From: Ambrosia x helenae
Taxonomy: Eukaryota; Streptophyta; Magnoliopsida; Asterales; Asteraceae
Assembly (NCBI GenBank): GCA_030844895.1
Contig: CM061226.1
Span: forward strand, 45,082,238-45,146,237
Direction: 5' to 3'
DNA length: 64,000 bases
Shown piece after piece: positions 10,567-23,383 of this stretch (the stretch's first letter is position 1; every line of letters begins with the position of its first letter). Under the pieces are notes generated by a model. The model did not search any database and had not been told where the DNA came from. It was given only the letters and a program-made list of their open reading frames with translations. A program made the translations under genes and the position numbers.

Positions 10567-11062
10567 TATATATATATATTCAAACAATGAGACTCTAGAC
10601 ATGTGGTTGTTTTAATATATACGCATTACGCTTTGGGGGTTGTACGTTGGCTTGGGAGTGGTACGTTAGTTTATTTTCAATTCTACTTGTGGGCAAATGC
10701 ATGCAAGTGACATACACCTCCCCTCTCCTATACAATACAATAATAATTAGTCGCCGTCAGAGAAATAGCCAACCAATCAAATAACTTTACTGTTCAACTG
10801 TCTTTAAATTAATATAGATAGAATAGAATAATAGACGACAACAACAACAATGATCAATTTTTAGTTTAACACTGCAGTAAAATCATCAATTTAACAAATT
10901 CAACAAAAAATAACTATACGTGATAACTCATGTTAGATCAAGAATATTCTAGAACCTATTAATCTTCAATCTAACACAATTTCAACAAAAACAAAAAACC
11001 AAAATTCTAATTCAATTGAATAATTTTACGTAATAACTGATAACAGATCCAGAACATTATTA

Positions 11063-11124
<62 letters not shown>

Positions 11125-11674
11125 CAGCTCATCACTGTCGTCCTCCGCCGTCTCCGCCGTCCTCCACCACCATTCACCATCTCCTCCACCCCCTCCGCCC
11201 CTACCCCACCAAGAACCACCCCCTCCGCCTCCAGATCTGTTCAGATCCCAAACCCCACCACCAAAAAAACGACCCCACCAAAAACCCCACCACTCTCTTC
11301 CACTATCTGCATCAACCTAAAAACACACTCACCATTCCAACGACGTCGTCGTCCCTGCTCATCTTTGTTACTGGAGACATCATCGCCTCGAACCAGTCAT
11401 CACCCCCTCATATGATCTGTATTAGAGGTTCTATTCGGTGGTGATGAAAAGCATCTGATCCAACGGCGGCGGCGAAAAACATATGAGGTAATCTAGATTA
11501 GAGTAGTTCGATCTGTAAAATGATAAATAATTGTTGGTCGTTTATTTGTAAAAAGAGTCGTTCAAATATTGTCATTTTGCAGGAAAAATGATGTGAGCAA
11601 GATGAAGTATTCCTATTTTGTGTTCTTGTGTATGTCTTGAATATTATTGTTACACACATACGTATATATTAATA
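10567..11674. other. Spacer with a GC-rich block resembling a gene leader; (AAT)n at about 11072-11122
   Basis: After an AT-rich stretch and an (AAT)n microsatellite comes a C-rich, CCGCC-containing block (about 11123-11490), very unlike its surroundings. It ends in AACATATGAG|GTAATC, which looks like a splice donor, and TTTTGCAG|G follows near 11580. It could be a captured 5' exon of a host gene, but I find no long open frame and recognise no protein. Confidence 0.35.
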
Positions 11675-11732
11675 CTAGTTTTTATCCCGAAAGCGTTCCG
11701 AGTTGAAATATCTAATATAACATAACAAATTA

Positions 11733-11778
<46 letters not shown>

Positions 11779-13200
11779 TTAAACAAATCTCTATCATAAG
11801 TTATCATATTCAAATATAAAAAAAAAAACGAATCTCTGCGCCGGGGTGTAAATCTACTGCCATTACAAATGAATTCGGAAGTTTGTAATCGATCATTTTA
11901 AAAAGAACTAAAATGAAATAAGAAAAAAAAGTTAATTATTGAAATATCGAACGCATTAGTCTAAGGGTTATGTGATGCGTTAAAAAATTCATTGGTATAT
12001 AATCGGGTATGTAGTTCGGGTATTTGGGTATGTTGTTTCGGGTAATCGGGTCGGGTATTCCCTAATCCCAGACCCGACCCAAACCCACAATTTTTTTAAA
12101 CTAATCCCAAACCCGACACAATACCTGTCGGGTTACAAAAAAATAGTCATTTTTTTCTCCGATTTTTATATAGCACTATGGTACTCGTTGGAAAGATAAT
12201 AAAACGCTCGTTAATTTGGTGTAATTTTTTTCTTTAAAAAATCTCGTATATAAAAGATATTAACGTTTAAAAGCTATGAGAGGAAACACGAGAGATAAAA
12301 TAAGAAAGGTTTAATATTTAGATTTAGTAGATTAGGTATTTAATATATTAGGTTAAAGATTATAAAAGATTAGGTTAAATCATATTTATTATTTTTTTTA
12401 ATTGGTTTAGAGTTGCCACATCACATCATATGTGGCATCTCTTAAAGAAGAGATTGCTTAAGAGTATGACATGTAGGATTAATCCCTTTGCAATATATAT
12501 ATACTAGATTATACCCCGGGAGCGTCCCGTGTTGAGAAAATTTAATATGATACATCAATTTTACATATGAAATAGACTCATGTATAACTTTAATATTAAT
12601 ATCTAACCTAAAACAAATTAACAATGTACAACTCCAATGCTAACACCTAACCTAAAAGAATGTAGAACTTTAATGTAACTCTAATATTAACACCTATCCT
12701 AAATACTAAACAAATGTACAACTCTAACATACTAATATTGATACCTAACTTAAAACAATGTATAACTCTATTAACCTATTCGGCTCTGGTTGAAAAAAAA
12801 ATCATATTTACTGCTTTGAATATAATTTGTGACTTGCCTATACATGATTAATGATTTACCTGTACACTTTGTGTTTTTTTTCCTGTATGAACAAAACCCC
12901 ACAAAAAATTTCTCCGTTTTTTATATAGCACTATGGTACTCGTTGGAAAGATAATAAAACGCTCGTTAATTTGGTGTAATTTTTTTCTTTAAAAAATCCC
13001 GTATATTAAAGATATTAACGTTTAAAAATTATGGGAGGAAACATGAGAGTGAAAAATCCAATTTTGTTTTTAAATTATTTTTTCCTAAAATATCTCAATG
13101 CCACATGGAATGACACATGACACACTCAAAAAAGAGAATGCCTCTTTGAGTGCCATGTCATTAAAATGGATTTGGTTTATTATATGTATAGATATATAGA
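11675..13200 (-). mobile_element. Composite of two Helitrons, head to tail
   Basis: On the minus strand the start is A|TCTATATATC (13200) and the final terminus is the hairpin and CTAG|T at 11675. An internal CTAG at 12504-12507 divides it into unit B (12504-13200, hairpin CGGGACGCTCCCGGG) and unit A (11675-12503, imperfect hairpin around CTCGGAACGCTTTCGGG). Both units hold the shared core found in all related Helitrons here (about 12163-12290 and 12911-13040). Unit A also has a (TTA)n tract at about 11725-11777. No helicase or Rep gene, so non-autonomous. Confidence 0.75.
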
Positions 13201-14514
13201 TTAATAATTTTTATTTTTTATAATCTATTATTATATAATAGTCAAGATCTTATGTTATTATCCATAAAACAAATGAATGGAATAAATTAGTTGACTTGTA
13301 TATGTATTATAGCTATTGTTTGAGAAAATTTATGTTGATATGTTAATTGCTATAGGCTACTTTTTTTTTTAAAAAAAGAACATATTTTTTTTGTTATAAT
13401 ATATATAATATGGGAACTCGAACTGGTGTTATTTCATATGTAACACTGGTATATATTTTTTTCTTAAATATTTTCTTTTTTTTATCTAATTTTCACAAAT
13501 CATATAAGTTAACATGTTTTCACATGTTACAAAGGGTTATTTTTGTTTATTTAGTTTGATGTGAATGTTATGTTTTAATGTTGAGTTGTTTCATATGTTA
13601 CAGTTGCATATGTTTGTTAAGTTATAAGTTAGGACTAAGTTGAGTTGATTCCAGTTCCATACGTTAATGGAAATAAAAGTCATTTTTTCATACGTCTCTA
13701 ACATATGCTACAATATGTCTTGTTTTTTTAACCAGAATGTGCATGTTTGTATAAGTATTTTAACGTATTTAATAATATCTCTCTAACATACTTTTGGCAA
13801 GTTTGAGGCATATATACAAAGGTTTGATTTTTTGACTTTCATGAGCTACACATGTTTACTTTCAACACCAGTTGCATATATTAATTAAAAGAAAAGACAC
13901 TAATCACGAATGGAATGTATGTTGCATTTGTTTTGTATGTAACATCAAAACTAAGTTGTGTATGTTACACATCTATGCAGTTTTTATGACCTTTCCTCTT
14001 AGGTTAAGTTTAATAATTCTTGATAATTAAATGGATCAAACAATGTTTACGTTCAATGCTAGTTGCATATGTTAATCAATACAAAAGTTATTTATCATGA
14101 GTGTAATGCATATTATAAAGGAAGTATTGGGGAAAAACTCTTGAATGGAATGTATGTTGCATCTGTTTCGTATGTTTTTTTTAATCCAGGTGGATAACAT
14201 ATGTTAACAAATAGTAGATAACATATGTTTAAGACGTGGGGATGGGCTTCCATGTAAATTGATGATTTTGTTTTTTGCTATATATTAAGTTTGATAGTCT
14301 TGACAAGTAGGCTACACATGCTAAACTTTGAATATGTAAATTGATGAATTTGTTTTCTTTTGCAGGTGAAGATATTTTTGTGTGCAAAGATGAAAATGAT
14401 TATCAAGAATGAAGCATAGTTTAGATTTTTTTGTTGTGGTAGTTTTTTAGCACATTTGATCTGTAATGTTACCTCTATTTCATATGTTACTATTGTTTGT
14501 CATTTGTAGGAAAC
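13201..14514. other. AT-rich spacer, no recognised gene
   Basis: Long T-rich DNA with scattered CATATGTTAC-like words and a few splice-like junctions (for example CTTTTGCAG|G near 14365). No open frame with a recognisable domain on either strand. Confidence 0.5.
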
Positions 14515-14952
14515 TGTAACACCCCAACCGATGGCGGAATCATCGAGGTGTCACGTAGTGACGATTGTTCAAAAGCACATGGTATTAAAATGTAAATATA
14601 TTATTGAATAATTTAAATTGTCTTACATGGATGAAATGGGAAAAATACAAAGGTCTGAACAAAACATGAAATTTGAAATAAATTATTAAAAGCAAACACT
14701 AAAATACAATGCTATGGAACTAGATCAAACTGCACCTGAAACATGTACAAAATAAGTTTTGTCAACATATGAAATGTTGGTGAGCATTCCTAGATTTAAT
14801 ACATATAGTAAATTGGAAAATGTTATACAATTCAAGTGCAAAGCTACAGTGCAATTATGTAAACTATGTATCATACAAATGAGCGAAATCAATCCCGTGA
14901 CTGTATAATGTACTAAATGAACGGCGGTGTACTTATCCAAATAATGGAATAA
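14515..14952 (-). repeat. Old LTR fragment of the LARD family, cut by element 3
   Basis: It begins TGTAACACCCCAACCGATGG, the reverse complement of the LARD1/LARD2 LTR end, and continues with matching blocks (GTGACACCTCGAT, GTATGCTCACC and CATGTTTCAGG in reverse). It diverges more than the two young LARDs and stops where the element 3 LTR starts, so it predates element 3. Confidence 0.7.
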
Positions 14953-17900
14953 TGTGACAATAGTCAACGTAACAGGTCAACGCCCGTACATGTTTCAGTT
15001 ATGACTTCATTATATGTGCATATTTAAACAATTTGCATACATTATACCCCCCCTCCAGGCTAGTAGAGCATGAGTTAAACAGAAAACTCAACATAATGCA
15101 CCTGTTTAGTCATACAATACCCAGACACACCATCAAAACAAGCATTACAAGAGGCCTTACCCTCTAACACATGCTAAAGCACCTCTAACACACGATTGTG
15201 AACATAAAGATCATCATGGGAAATCATACAACAAACCCATGACACATGTGAAACAAAATACATGTTAATATCGTCATCAAGAGGCATGGAATTTAACAAA
15301 CCTCTCACTCTTAAGAAACCGAATGATATTCCTATATCAGTGTTATACAAGAGGCTATATCACAAACAACCAAAACACTATTAACATGAATAACCCGATT
15401 TATTCAACATAACACGTTAAGTAGTGGATCATAAACCAAGCTAATTGTCTTAGGATCTACACAAGTTATGCTTACATATACACACAAGCATACGACATTA
15501 TATATATTATATATATATATATACATAGACAACACTTTACACTAACAAGCAACCTTCCAAAGCCTTGTCAATCTCTATGTTTCACACTCAACATACCCCA
15601 TTTGTTTGTCCTCTTTGAGCCGCAAACTTAGAAGCTAGAGATAAGCAAGATGGTCATACTATTTACATCATCTTAGGAGTCTACAAACCCACTCTTATAA
15701 GCTAGTGTTTAACCAAACAAGGAACCCCCATTCTTGTCTCTTTCTCGGCCGAAACAAAAGGCCCAAGGCCACACTTGACTTGTAAGAATGTATGTCACAA
15801 GCTTACACCAAAATGGTAATCTCACAAAAGCTTTCCAACCTTCCTAAAGTCAACTCCCTACCCTTCTTAAGTTAGCCAATCATAGAATGAAGAATGTAAG
15901 AACTATCACCCTCACCATGTGCCTACAACATTTAGCTTCCACTACCCTACCTCTTCCCACACACTTGGCCGCCTACATCCCTACATATACACATGATAGT
16001 GATTGAACATGAACCTAAGAGTTTCACTAGAAAACAATCGGCCCAAGGAAGCTAGGAAGGAACAACTTACACCTTTATAGCTAACACTAGAACACACCAT
16101 GGAATGTCAACCTTTCCTCTTATAAACTACCACCCTACATTGAACAAATGGCCTTATTTTCCTCACCTTTTTGCTCGAAATCCACCAAGAAAAGACAAGA
16201 AGATCTTTGTCTCATGAAAGGTCACCATCAAGACTCATGCCACTAAGTTACACCTAAATGGAAGGAGTAGACTTTCACCCTAGGACTTACACAAGGAGGC
16301 TTGCCATGTATATCATCTCTAGATCCATGTATAGCGGCCGAAAACCAAGCATGAATGGTTCCAATGACAACTAAGAGCCTTATATGGATTAGGAAACTAA
16401 CCTTTACCTAGCCATAGCAAAGCAATGTCAACTTACCTTAGAATTTACCTATAAAAGGAGCCTTAGAACATCCAAACATCTTGCACCACTCATCTCACAA
16501 ACACTCATCCTTTACTCTCTTATTCCAATCGGCTTTTGAAGCCAAACCCGAAGAAAAAGAAGATTGAAGGAAGGATCAAGGATCAAGCTCTCAAGTAGCC
16601 TCATCTCACTTCAAATAGGTAAGATCTTAACCTTCTAATCTTTTAGACACCATTCCATTCAATCATAAGGTTCTATACCCGACCCTAAGCCTTGATCACG
16701 ATCGGCTTGCACACTCACTAGGCACAAGCATGATCACTATGTAATGGTTCGATACTATATTAAGCCTAGTAGCCGAAAATCATCTAACAACTAGAACAAA
16801 TCGGCTCTATCTAAGCATTGTTATCTAAATAATGTTTTGAGGCAAAGTCATGGTGTAATGAAACATGTTAGCTATCAGTTTTATGATCAAAACTAGTACT
16901 AAGACACTTGTAAAATTAAAAGCTTTCTTTTTAGTATAAAGGCAATCGAGTCTCACTTAAAATGAACCCAAGTTGATTTCGAAACATCCATTATCCTTTT
17001 ACAAACATGGATCGGCCTAATAGAAGCCACTAAAGGATCGATTACTAGGCACATAACATGAAATTGCTTCGGCTATAGCTAATGTACATGTGTTAACAAG
17101 AGCCGAAACATGTGCTACCTCACAAATGGTTTCAAAAGAGGGAATAAACATGTGTTAAGCAATATCTTCTCAAAAACCAACCACACATGATGAATAAGTG
17201 CTAATATACGACTCAAATACTCCATGTGAGGCCCAATATAGTTCACCATGTACATTACATTTCAAAACAACAAAGTTTTGGAAACTATATGTTTGTTAGA
17301 ACATTAACAAGTATCATGAACAATGAAAACACACTAAACACAATGATCCACAAGTGTTGGGTGAACAATTTGTATGATAAACAACATCCGGATGACTTAC
17401 CATGTCCATAATGATCATAGGGTATCATTTGTCAGGCCATTGATCATCCACTAGCTCACTAGACCCCACACGACTCAAACATGTGAGTTTTCTATGGCCC
17501 CATTTTACTATTTTACATTTTGTGGGAAATACATGCATCAATACGTGTGTCAATTTCAAGTGTGTGTTCATTCTAGCATGACTACCATGTGGAACATGAG
17601 ACATTTGGTTCATGAGCTCACTAGTCCTCGTACATCGTTCACTGTAACCATTAGCTAGACATTTATCCATGGAACACTTTAATAGATTTATTGGGTTGAC
17701 ACCCCCACTCTTGGTTAGTCGCTCTAACCCGCCACATGCAAAAGAGTGTTAGTATTCTACTATACATACATTGTCTTTAGTGTACAATGCACGAGGCACC
17801 ACAGTCAAGAGGTTTGGTTACAGGACTCATGGTTCTCATAGTGATCATTTGCTTAGCTAGCTTATGATTGGTCAAACACGGATGACACGTTCATTTCACA

Positions 17901-18242
17901 GTACATTCAAAACCCATAGACTCACCAACATTATTGTTGACAAAATCCTTTATGCATGTGTTTCAGGTAACTAATGGAGGGCCACAGAGGATTGAGGGAA
18001 GGGTTCGAGCATGCACACTGTGGTATTACTTTGATGGCTTTTGTCAGCTTCAAAACGTTATGTTTTCAATTTCCATAAAACAATGTTCATGTGCTTACAC
18101 TATGCTTAATTTTAAATAAAACCATGACGAATTCCATCTTTATGGTGGTACTATTTTGAATAAATGTGTATTGCTTGAACCTTGTGCTTGAAAACTTTTC
18201 GATCGTTGCACTCCCGTGTTTCCGCCTAGGCGGGGTGTGACA
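14953..18242 (+). repeat. 5' LTR of element 3 (3290 bp)
   Basis: It starts TGTGACAATAG, ends GGGTGTGACA, and is followed by the primer-binding site. It matches 40606-43110 throughout, apart from a deletion and truncation in the other copy. The TATA box lies at 16450-16457. A donor-like AG|GTAAGATC lies near 16616, and an acceptor-like GTGACAG before the ATG at 18453, so the leader may be spliced. Confidence 0.88.
16450..16457 (+). promoter_or_regulatory. TATA box of element 3 5' LTR
   Basis: TATAAAAG in the mid LTR. The corresponding part of the 3' LTR is deleted. Confidence 0.55.
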
Positions 18243-18245
18243 GAT

Positions 18246-18257
18246 TGGTATCAGAGC
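18246..18257 (+). promoter_or_regulatory. Primer-binding site of element 3
   Basis: TGGTATCAGAGC, three bases after the LTR end, complementary to initiator Met tRNA. Confidence 0.9.
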
Positions 18258-18452
18258 ACGAGGTTATAGCGAACTAAGATTCTTTTGAGTCAACTATAAC
18301 TTAAAAGTATTTTTCGAAATGTTTTCACCAAGTGCCACGAAGTCTCGCCTTGCACCCCTCAAACCTCAAGCCGCTCCACGAAGACATACGGGTACCATGG
18401 TTTATTTATCCATATGATTATTTACATATATGTGCATGTTGTGACAGGAAAC

Positions 18453-19280
18453 ATGGCCATTACTATTGATCTTGTTTCTTCACCCGAGTCAGAGTCAGAT
18501 TATTTGGTAGATGATCCCCAGGGAGATGACTTACCTCTCACCCAGCCAGCCCCCGAGTCCCATCATAATGGATGACTATCCGAGTCGGAGATGGACATTG
18601 ACTCACCTCCTGTGCAGAGACGTACTTCCGATGACGAGACGGATGATGACACTCCACCCCTAGCTGTCTCTGACCCCATCCTTCTGTCACCCATTTTGTC
18701 TCATCTCCACCGGCCAGCCTAAACCCCTATTTTCACTTAGACACTTCGGGACGTTTAGTCACTAAGTGTACTCCTCGCAAGAGGATCCGACCGGCCTTAG
18801 TGATAGCTATACCTGCTAGGACCCCGATTTTCCCTACTGTCCCTGTTTCTAGCCCATCCAGCCGGCCATTCCCGAGCCTATACCCCTAGCCATCAAGGTA
18901 GGTGAGCCATCGAAGAGGCTCAAGAGGCGTTCACAGGCCCGCAAACGGCCTTACCTACCTAGTCTTACCAGCGACCTTGCGCACCGAGACGAGGAGGATG
19001 ACCTCGAGACCATGAGCTTGGGAGGCTCATCAGGGATGCCCTCCGCTCCGAGCGCAGTGTACTCATATCCTATGACGTTCAGCTGGTGGCTCTAGAGGGC
19101 CGAGTTCGGGAGCTCGAGAATCGTTTAGCTGAGTCCGAGCAGGGGAGGTTAGCCGCCATATTAGAGCGATCGGAGATGGGTAGACGAGTGGAGATATTAT
19201 AGCGTAGGGCGATGGAGATAGATAGTTGTATGAGGGAGGCTATTATTTCTCTTGCTGCTGCTTTCCCACCCCCTTCTTAG
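18453..19280 (+). pseudogene. Broken extra ORF upstream of gag in element 3
   Basis: An ATG at 18453 follows an acceptor-like GTGACAG. The frame is acidic and Ser/Pro/Asp-rich and hits TGA after about 40 codons. The same kind of sequence then continues with further stops. Later comes a basic patch (KRLKRRSQARKRP) and a Glu/Arg/Leu segment (ALEGRVRELENRLAE, about 19087-19200) that looks like a coiled coil. Codon-like composition and position between primer site and gag suggest a former additional protein, or an N-terminal gag extension. I do not recognise a family. Confidence 0.45.
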
Positions 19281-19515
19281 ATTATGGTTTATGATGATTA
19301 TGCATGTGATTGACTAATGATGTTTTGTGACTATGGATGTTATGATCTAAAAACTAATTGCGGTTCACCCGCCTGTTTTGTATTAAAAACCTAACTGCTT
19401 TTGAGAAACTATGACATGATGTGATGTAGTGATGTATGGTTTGATTTATATGAGTATGTTGGTTATGGTGTGTTTATATGTTATACTCATGTTTATTATG
19501 TTTCATCATTTAGTT

Positions 19516-20160
19516 ATGCAGACCCGACATTCCACACGAACGACCGAAGGCGAGCCACTACCGTCCACCCCCGCCGAGTTGGCCAGGGTAATCGCCGAGG
19601 CGATTGCTCGACACGATGCAGCCCGGGCCGACTCAAGCGGAGGATCTAGTGGTACCGGGCGTCGCCGAAGCGAAACAGACCACGAGGCTGAGAACTCTAG
19701 TCACGGCTGTTCGTACAAAACCTTCATCGCATGCAAATCATGGAACTTTCGTGGTAATGAAGGTGTTGTAGGAATTGTCTGGTGGATAAAGAAAACCGAA
19801 TCAATCCTCGACATTAGTGGTTGCTCCGAGGATCAGAAGGTAAAGTACTCCACCTGTACCTTTCAGGATGAAGCCCTCACTTGGTGGAATCTGCAGGTAC
19901 AAACCTTGGGCAGAGAAACAGCATACAGTCTTGCCTGGGCCGATCTCAAAACAATGCTCATGGACAAGTACTGTCCTCGAAGCGAACTACAAAAGTGGAA
20001 ACCGAGTTCTGGAACCTTGCAATGGTGGATGCCAATGTGACTACATATACCACTCGTTTTCACGAACTCTCTCGACTAGTCCCACACATGGTCACCCCTG
20101 AGTAAAAGAGAGTCGAGAGGTATATCTGGGGTCTGTCTCCAAAGATCTGCAGTATGGTCA
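19516..20160 (+). pseudogene. N-terminal gag of element 3, broken
   Basis: Starts MQTRHSTRTTEGEP, followed by an alanine-rich stretch and the capsid block with QDEALTWWNLQ. A one-base deletion near 19993 shifts the frame. Downstream, the next frame continues the capsid sequence (TTRFHELSRLVP) and meets a TAA at about 20102. The coding sequence is then cut by LARD1 at 20160 and continues at 30366. Function when intact: particle assembly. Confidence 0.8.
20156..20160. repeat. TSD GGTCA, left copy (LARD1)
   Basis: GGTCA at 20156-20160 and 30361-30365 flank LARD1 exactly. Removing LARD1 and one copy restores collinear gag. Confidence 0.95.
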
Positions 20161-21062
20161 TGTGACATCCGTCACCTTCGTCTTTTATCTAATTGACAAT
20201 AATAATCCTTTAAATATTCCATTTTAGTCCCTAAAAGTTTCGACGTTTTCAAAATTTAATTCTAAAGCGAATTAAAAATTTTATCAGTTATATTTATAAG
20301 TTAATTTGGGGTATAAGTTTTAATCAAATGCGTAAGTGAAACGTATTCGTAAAAGATTTTATAAAAAAATTAGTTTTATAAAACTTTAAAAACATTTTGG
20401 TTAAATTACATTAACTTGGTTAGTATCTTATAAGGGGAAAAACTAACTAAATAATAAAGAAACTAACTAGGTTTAAGATTGAGGGACCATTCTTGCCAAA
20501 AGCCAAAACTTTAAAAAAAAAAAAAAAAAAAAACACTTCTTCCTGTCCCTTCTCGTAATTCCGGCGAAAGGACTCTCGCCGCCGGCGAGAGTTTCCGGCC
20601 AAGTCCAAACCGTGCCTTGTTGCACCATATCGTGATTAAATGATTTCCGAATGTTTCTTTTCAGTTTAGCAATCACATTAAAGGAAATAACAAGCTTAAA
20701 ACCTGTCATAACTACATTTAATCGGGTTTTTTTTTTGTAACCGTCGGAATTTTTTAAGAAGCTTGAAACGCTTATAATTTTCTCAAAATCTTATAAATTG
20801 ACCATTGCAATTCGTTCCCCAACCCTTGAACAACATAGAACCACGACAAAGATGCTATAATCTGAACTAGAAGGCCACTCATTCTCGGCTTCAAGACCCA
20901 AAACTATTGCTTCGTTTTTATCGCTATACATATTGTAAGTCCGTGCTTATAGTGCCGTTTCGTTTAGTTTTGCATTGTGAACGAAAGCCCCTTATTACAG
21001 AACTCGGATCATACCTTATTCGGGTTATTAAAAAAACCTAGGGTTAGGGTTCTTGGCTTAGT

Positions 21063-21673
21063 TGTGAGCGTTGGATTTTAACTAAAACAGGATATTATGA
21101 TCATACAAGTCACAAATCTAGGTGCGGAATTCCTAGATCTGAACAAATTGATAAAATGCTAATCACGACACAATCAAGATCATTTTCAACTTCATTTTCA
21201 TAGATTAACTTTCAAATAACAAGCAATTACAACGTTTAGGTTAATCTAGAAACACAATGACACTTTCTCAAAACACCTATGAACCTGCACAGAACCTGGA
21301 CACAAAATGATAACTCTCTTCTCATCACAAATACTCAAAATCTATTTATAAGCTCTGCAGGTTCGCCCCTTTTGATGGTGCGAATGTGGACAGATTCCAC
21401 ATTCGCCCAGTGTGACTGGTCGAATGTGGAAACTTTCCACATTCGCCCCTTTTTACTCTACATTCGCCCCTTTTGTCCATTGAATTTCCACCTTCGCCCA
21501 TTTTGTCCACGTTCAGGTCATCAGCACTTTTAACACATGTAATCAGCACTTTTAACACATGTAATCAGCACTTTTAACACATGTTATAGTCTTGGTCGTT
21601 TTCTGATTATCTGAACCTTCGACATTCTGTACCGAATCACTAGCTAGGGACATACATGAATAATGCACTAACA
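21063..21673 (-). repeat. 3' LTR of the mini-element
   Basis: Ends in TGTGAG...CTAACA on the plus strand. TATAAATA on the minus strand (21343-21350). Contains three tandem copies of ATCAGCACTTTTAACACATG (about 21520-21585) and several CATTCGCCCC words. About ten differences from the other LTR, all within its first 100 bp. Confidence 0.92.
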
Positions 21674-22765
21674 ATCTCCCCCTTGGACCTAGCTAGTGAT
21701 GTACATCTTCACATTCCTTTTGACCCTCAATTATTCTCCCCCTGAACTATACAACATTTTCAATATGTACCAGAAACTTGAAATTTTGAAAACTTTTTCA
21801 ACTTTTAAGTATCTGAGCATTCTCATTCAGTATCCCAACATCGGTTATCTAAAATAAAGTTGAAACAAAACTTTTTGATTTTTCAAAGTTTAAGCTAAAA
21901 CACACCAAAAATCTTTTTGAATTTTCCAAAGTAATTGCATAAAAGTAAATTCAACATATTTTTGTGAATTTTCCGGTTAAGAGGATCATATCAGTATTGA
22001 AACAGTCAGTCAAAACTCTTTTTGATCAATTTCTGTTTTTGACATTGAGCATCCTACAACCATTACCAGTATGTTTGTCCACTTAAACTCAAAATCATCA
22101 TTCATTGTTCAGCACTTTAGATACATTATGGTAATATTAGATACTGAAAAATCTATAGTCCCCGCATTCGTAGTCCCCGCATTCGTGACACATTCCCGTA
22201 TCAAGAATTGCGCAAAGTTTCATTGTAACGCGTGATTATACTGTAGTTATCTGTTAGTTACAAGGTATGAGGCACAGCGGTGACAGGTCAGCAAATTAAT
22301 GCTTCAAAGCGACTTATGCACTCAACCAGGGTGAGGACTAATATCAATCATGATTTGCATCAATGATTGGATACGATGTATTAGATAATCTTTGATTATC
22401 TTCACACATATTAAGTTCCTCATTCGGTAACTTAAGGTTTTGTCATTAAGCTCTTTTATAAAGACATCCTGTCTGATCTAGGTCCGTAATGACTTACAGC
22501 AGAAGATCAGAAAGGCTATCCCCAGACAACTAATAACATAACGACCCTAAACCTCCGAGTTTTGTACAAACACCCTATCAGACGAAATTACGGTACTAAG
22601 ACCATATGCCCATGAGGTGTTCATCCACAAACGCATAGTTTGTTATATTTGTATCACTAATGCACGCAATATAAAGTCTACGAAGCCTATCAGCATATCA
22701 CACGTAATCAACATACGTCTCATTAAAAAACTATACAATTCTTTAGCCTGTGTCAGATACCACTT

Positions 22766-23376
22766 TGTGAGCGTTGGATTTTATCTAAAACAGGATTACA
22801 CGATCATACAAGTCACAAATCTAGGTGCGGAAACCCTAGATCTGAACAAATTGATAAGATACAAATCACGACACAATCAAGATCATTTTCAACTTCATTT
22901 TCATAGATTAACTTTCAAATAACAAGCAATTACAACGTTTAGGTTAATCTAGAAACACAATGACACTTTCTCAAAACACCTATGAACCTGCACAGAACCT
23001 GGACACAAAATGATAACTCTCTTCTCATCACAAATACTCAAAATCTATTTATAAGCTCTGCAGGTTCGCCCCTTTTGATGGTGCGAATGTGGACAGATTC
23101 CACATTCGCCCAGTGTGACTGGTCGAATGTGGAAACTTTCCACATTCGCCCCTTTTTACTCTACATTCGCCCCTTTTGTCCATTGAATTTCCACCTTCGC
23201 CCATTTTGTCCACGTTCAGGTCATCAGCACTTTTAACACATGTAATCAGCACTTTTAACACATGTAATCAGCACTTTTAACACATGTTATAGTCTTGGTC
23301 GTTTTCTGATTATCTGAACCTTCGACATTCTGTACCGAATCACTAGCTAGGGACATACATGAATAATGCACTAACA
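22766..23376 (-). repeat. 5' LTR of the mini-element
   Basis: 611 bp, at an offset of 1703 from the other copy. Identical to it by eye after about position 100. Confidence 0.92.
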
Positions 23377-23383
23377 TTAGTTA

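Larger units (their letters stand above)
21063..23376 (-). mobile_element. Copia-type non-autonomous mini-element in the LARD1 LTR
   Basis: LTRs of 611 bp each (21063-21673 and 22766-23376), TSD TTAGT at 21058-21062 and 23377-23381. On the minus strand the tract AAGGGGGAGAT (21674-21684) precedes the 3' LTR, and a degenerate Met-tRNA primer site starting TGGTATC (about 22751-22762) follows the 5' LTR. The internal 1092 bp have no coding capacity. The AAGGGGGAGAT-TGTTAGTGC junction resembles plant Ty1-copia elements, so this is probably a deletion derivative of one. Confidence 0.88.

Noticed and set aside
19429..19515. Upstream start of gag in element 3
   Set aside because: The segment before 19516 is hydrophobic, intron-like T-rich sequence ending in an acceptor-like site. 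The ATG at 19516 fits better.
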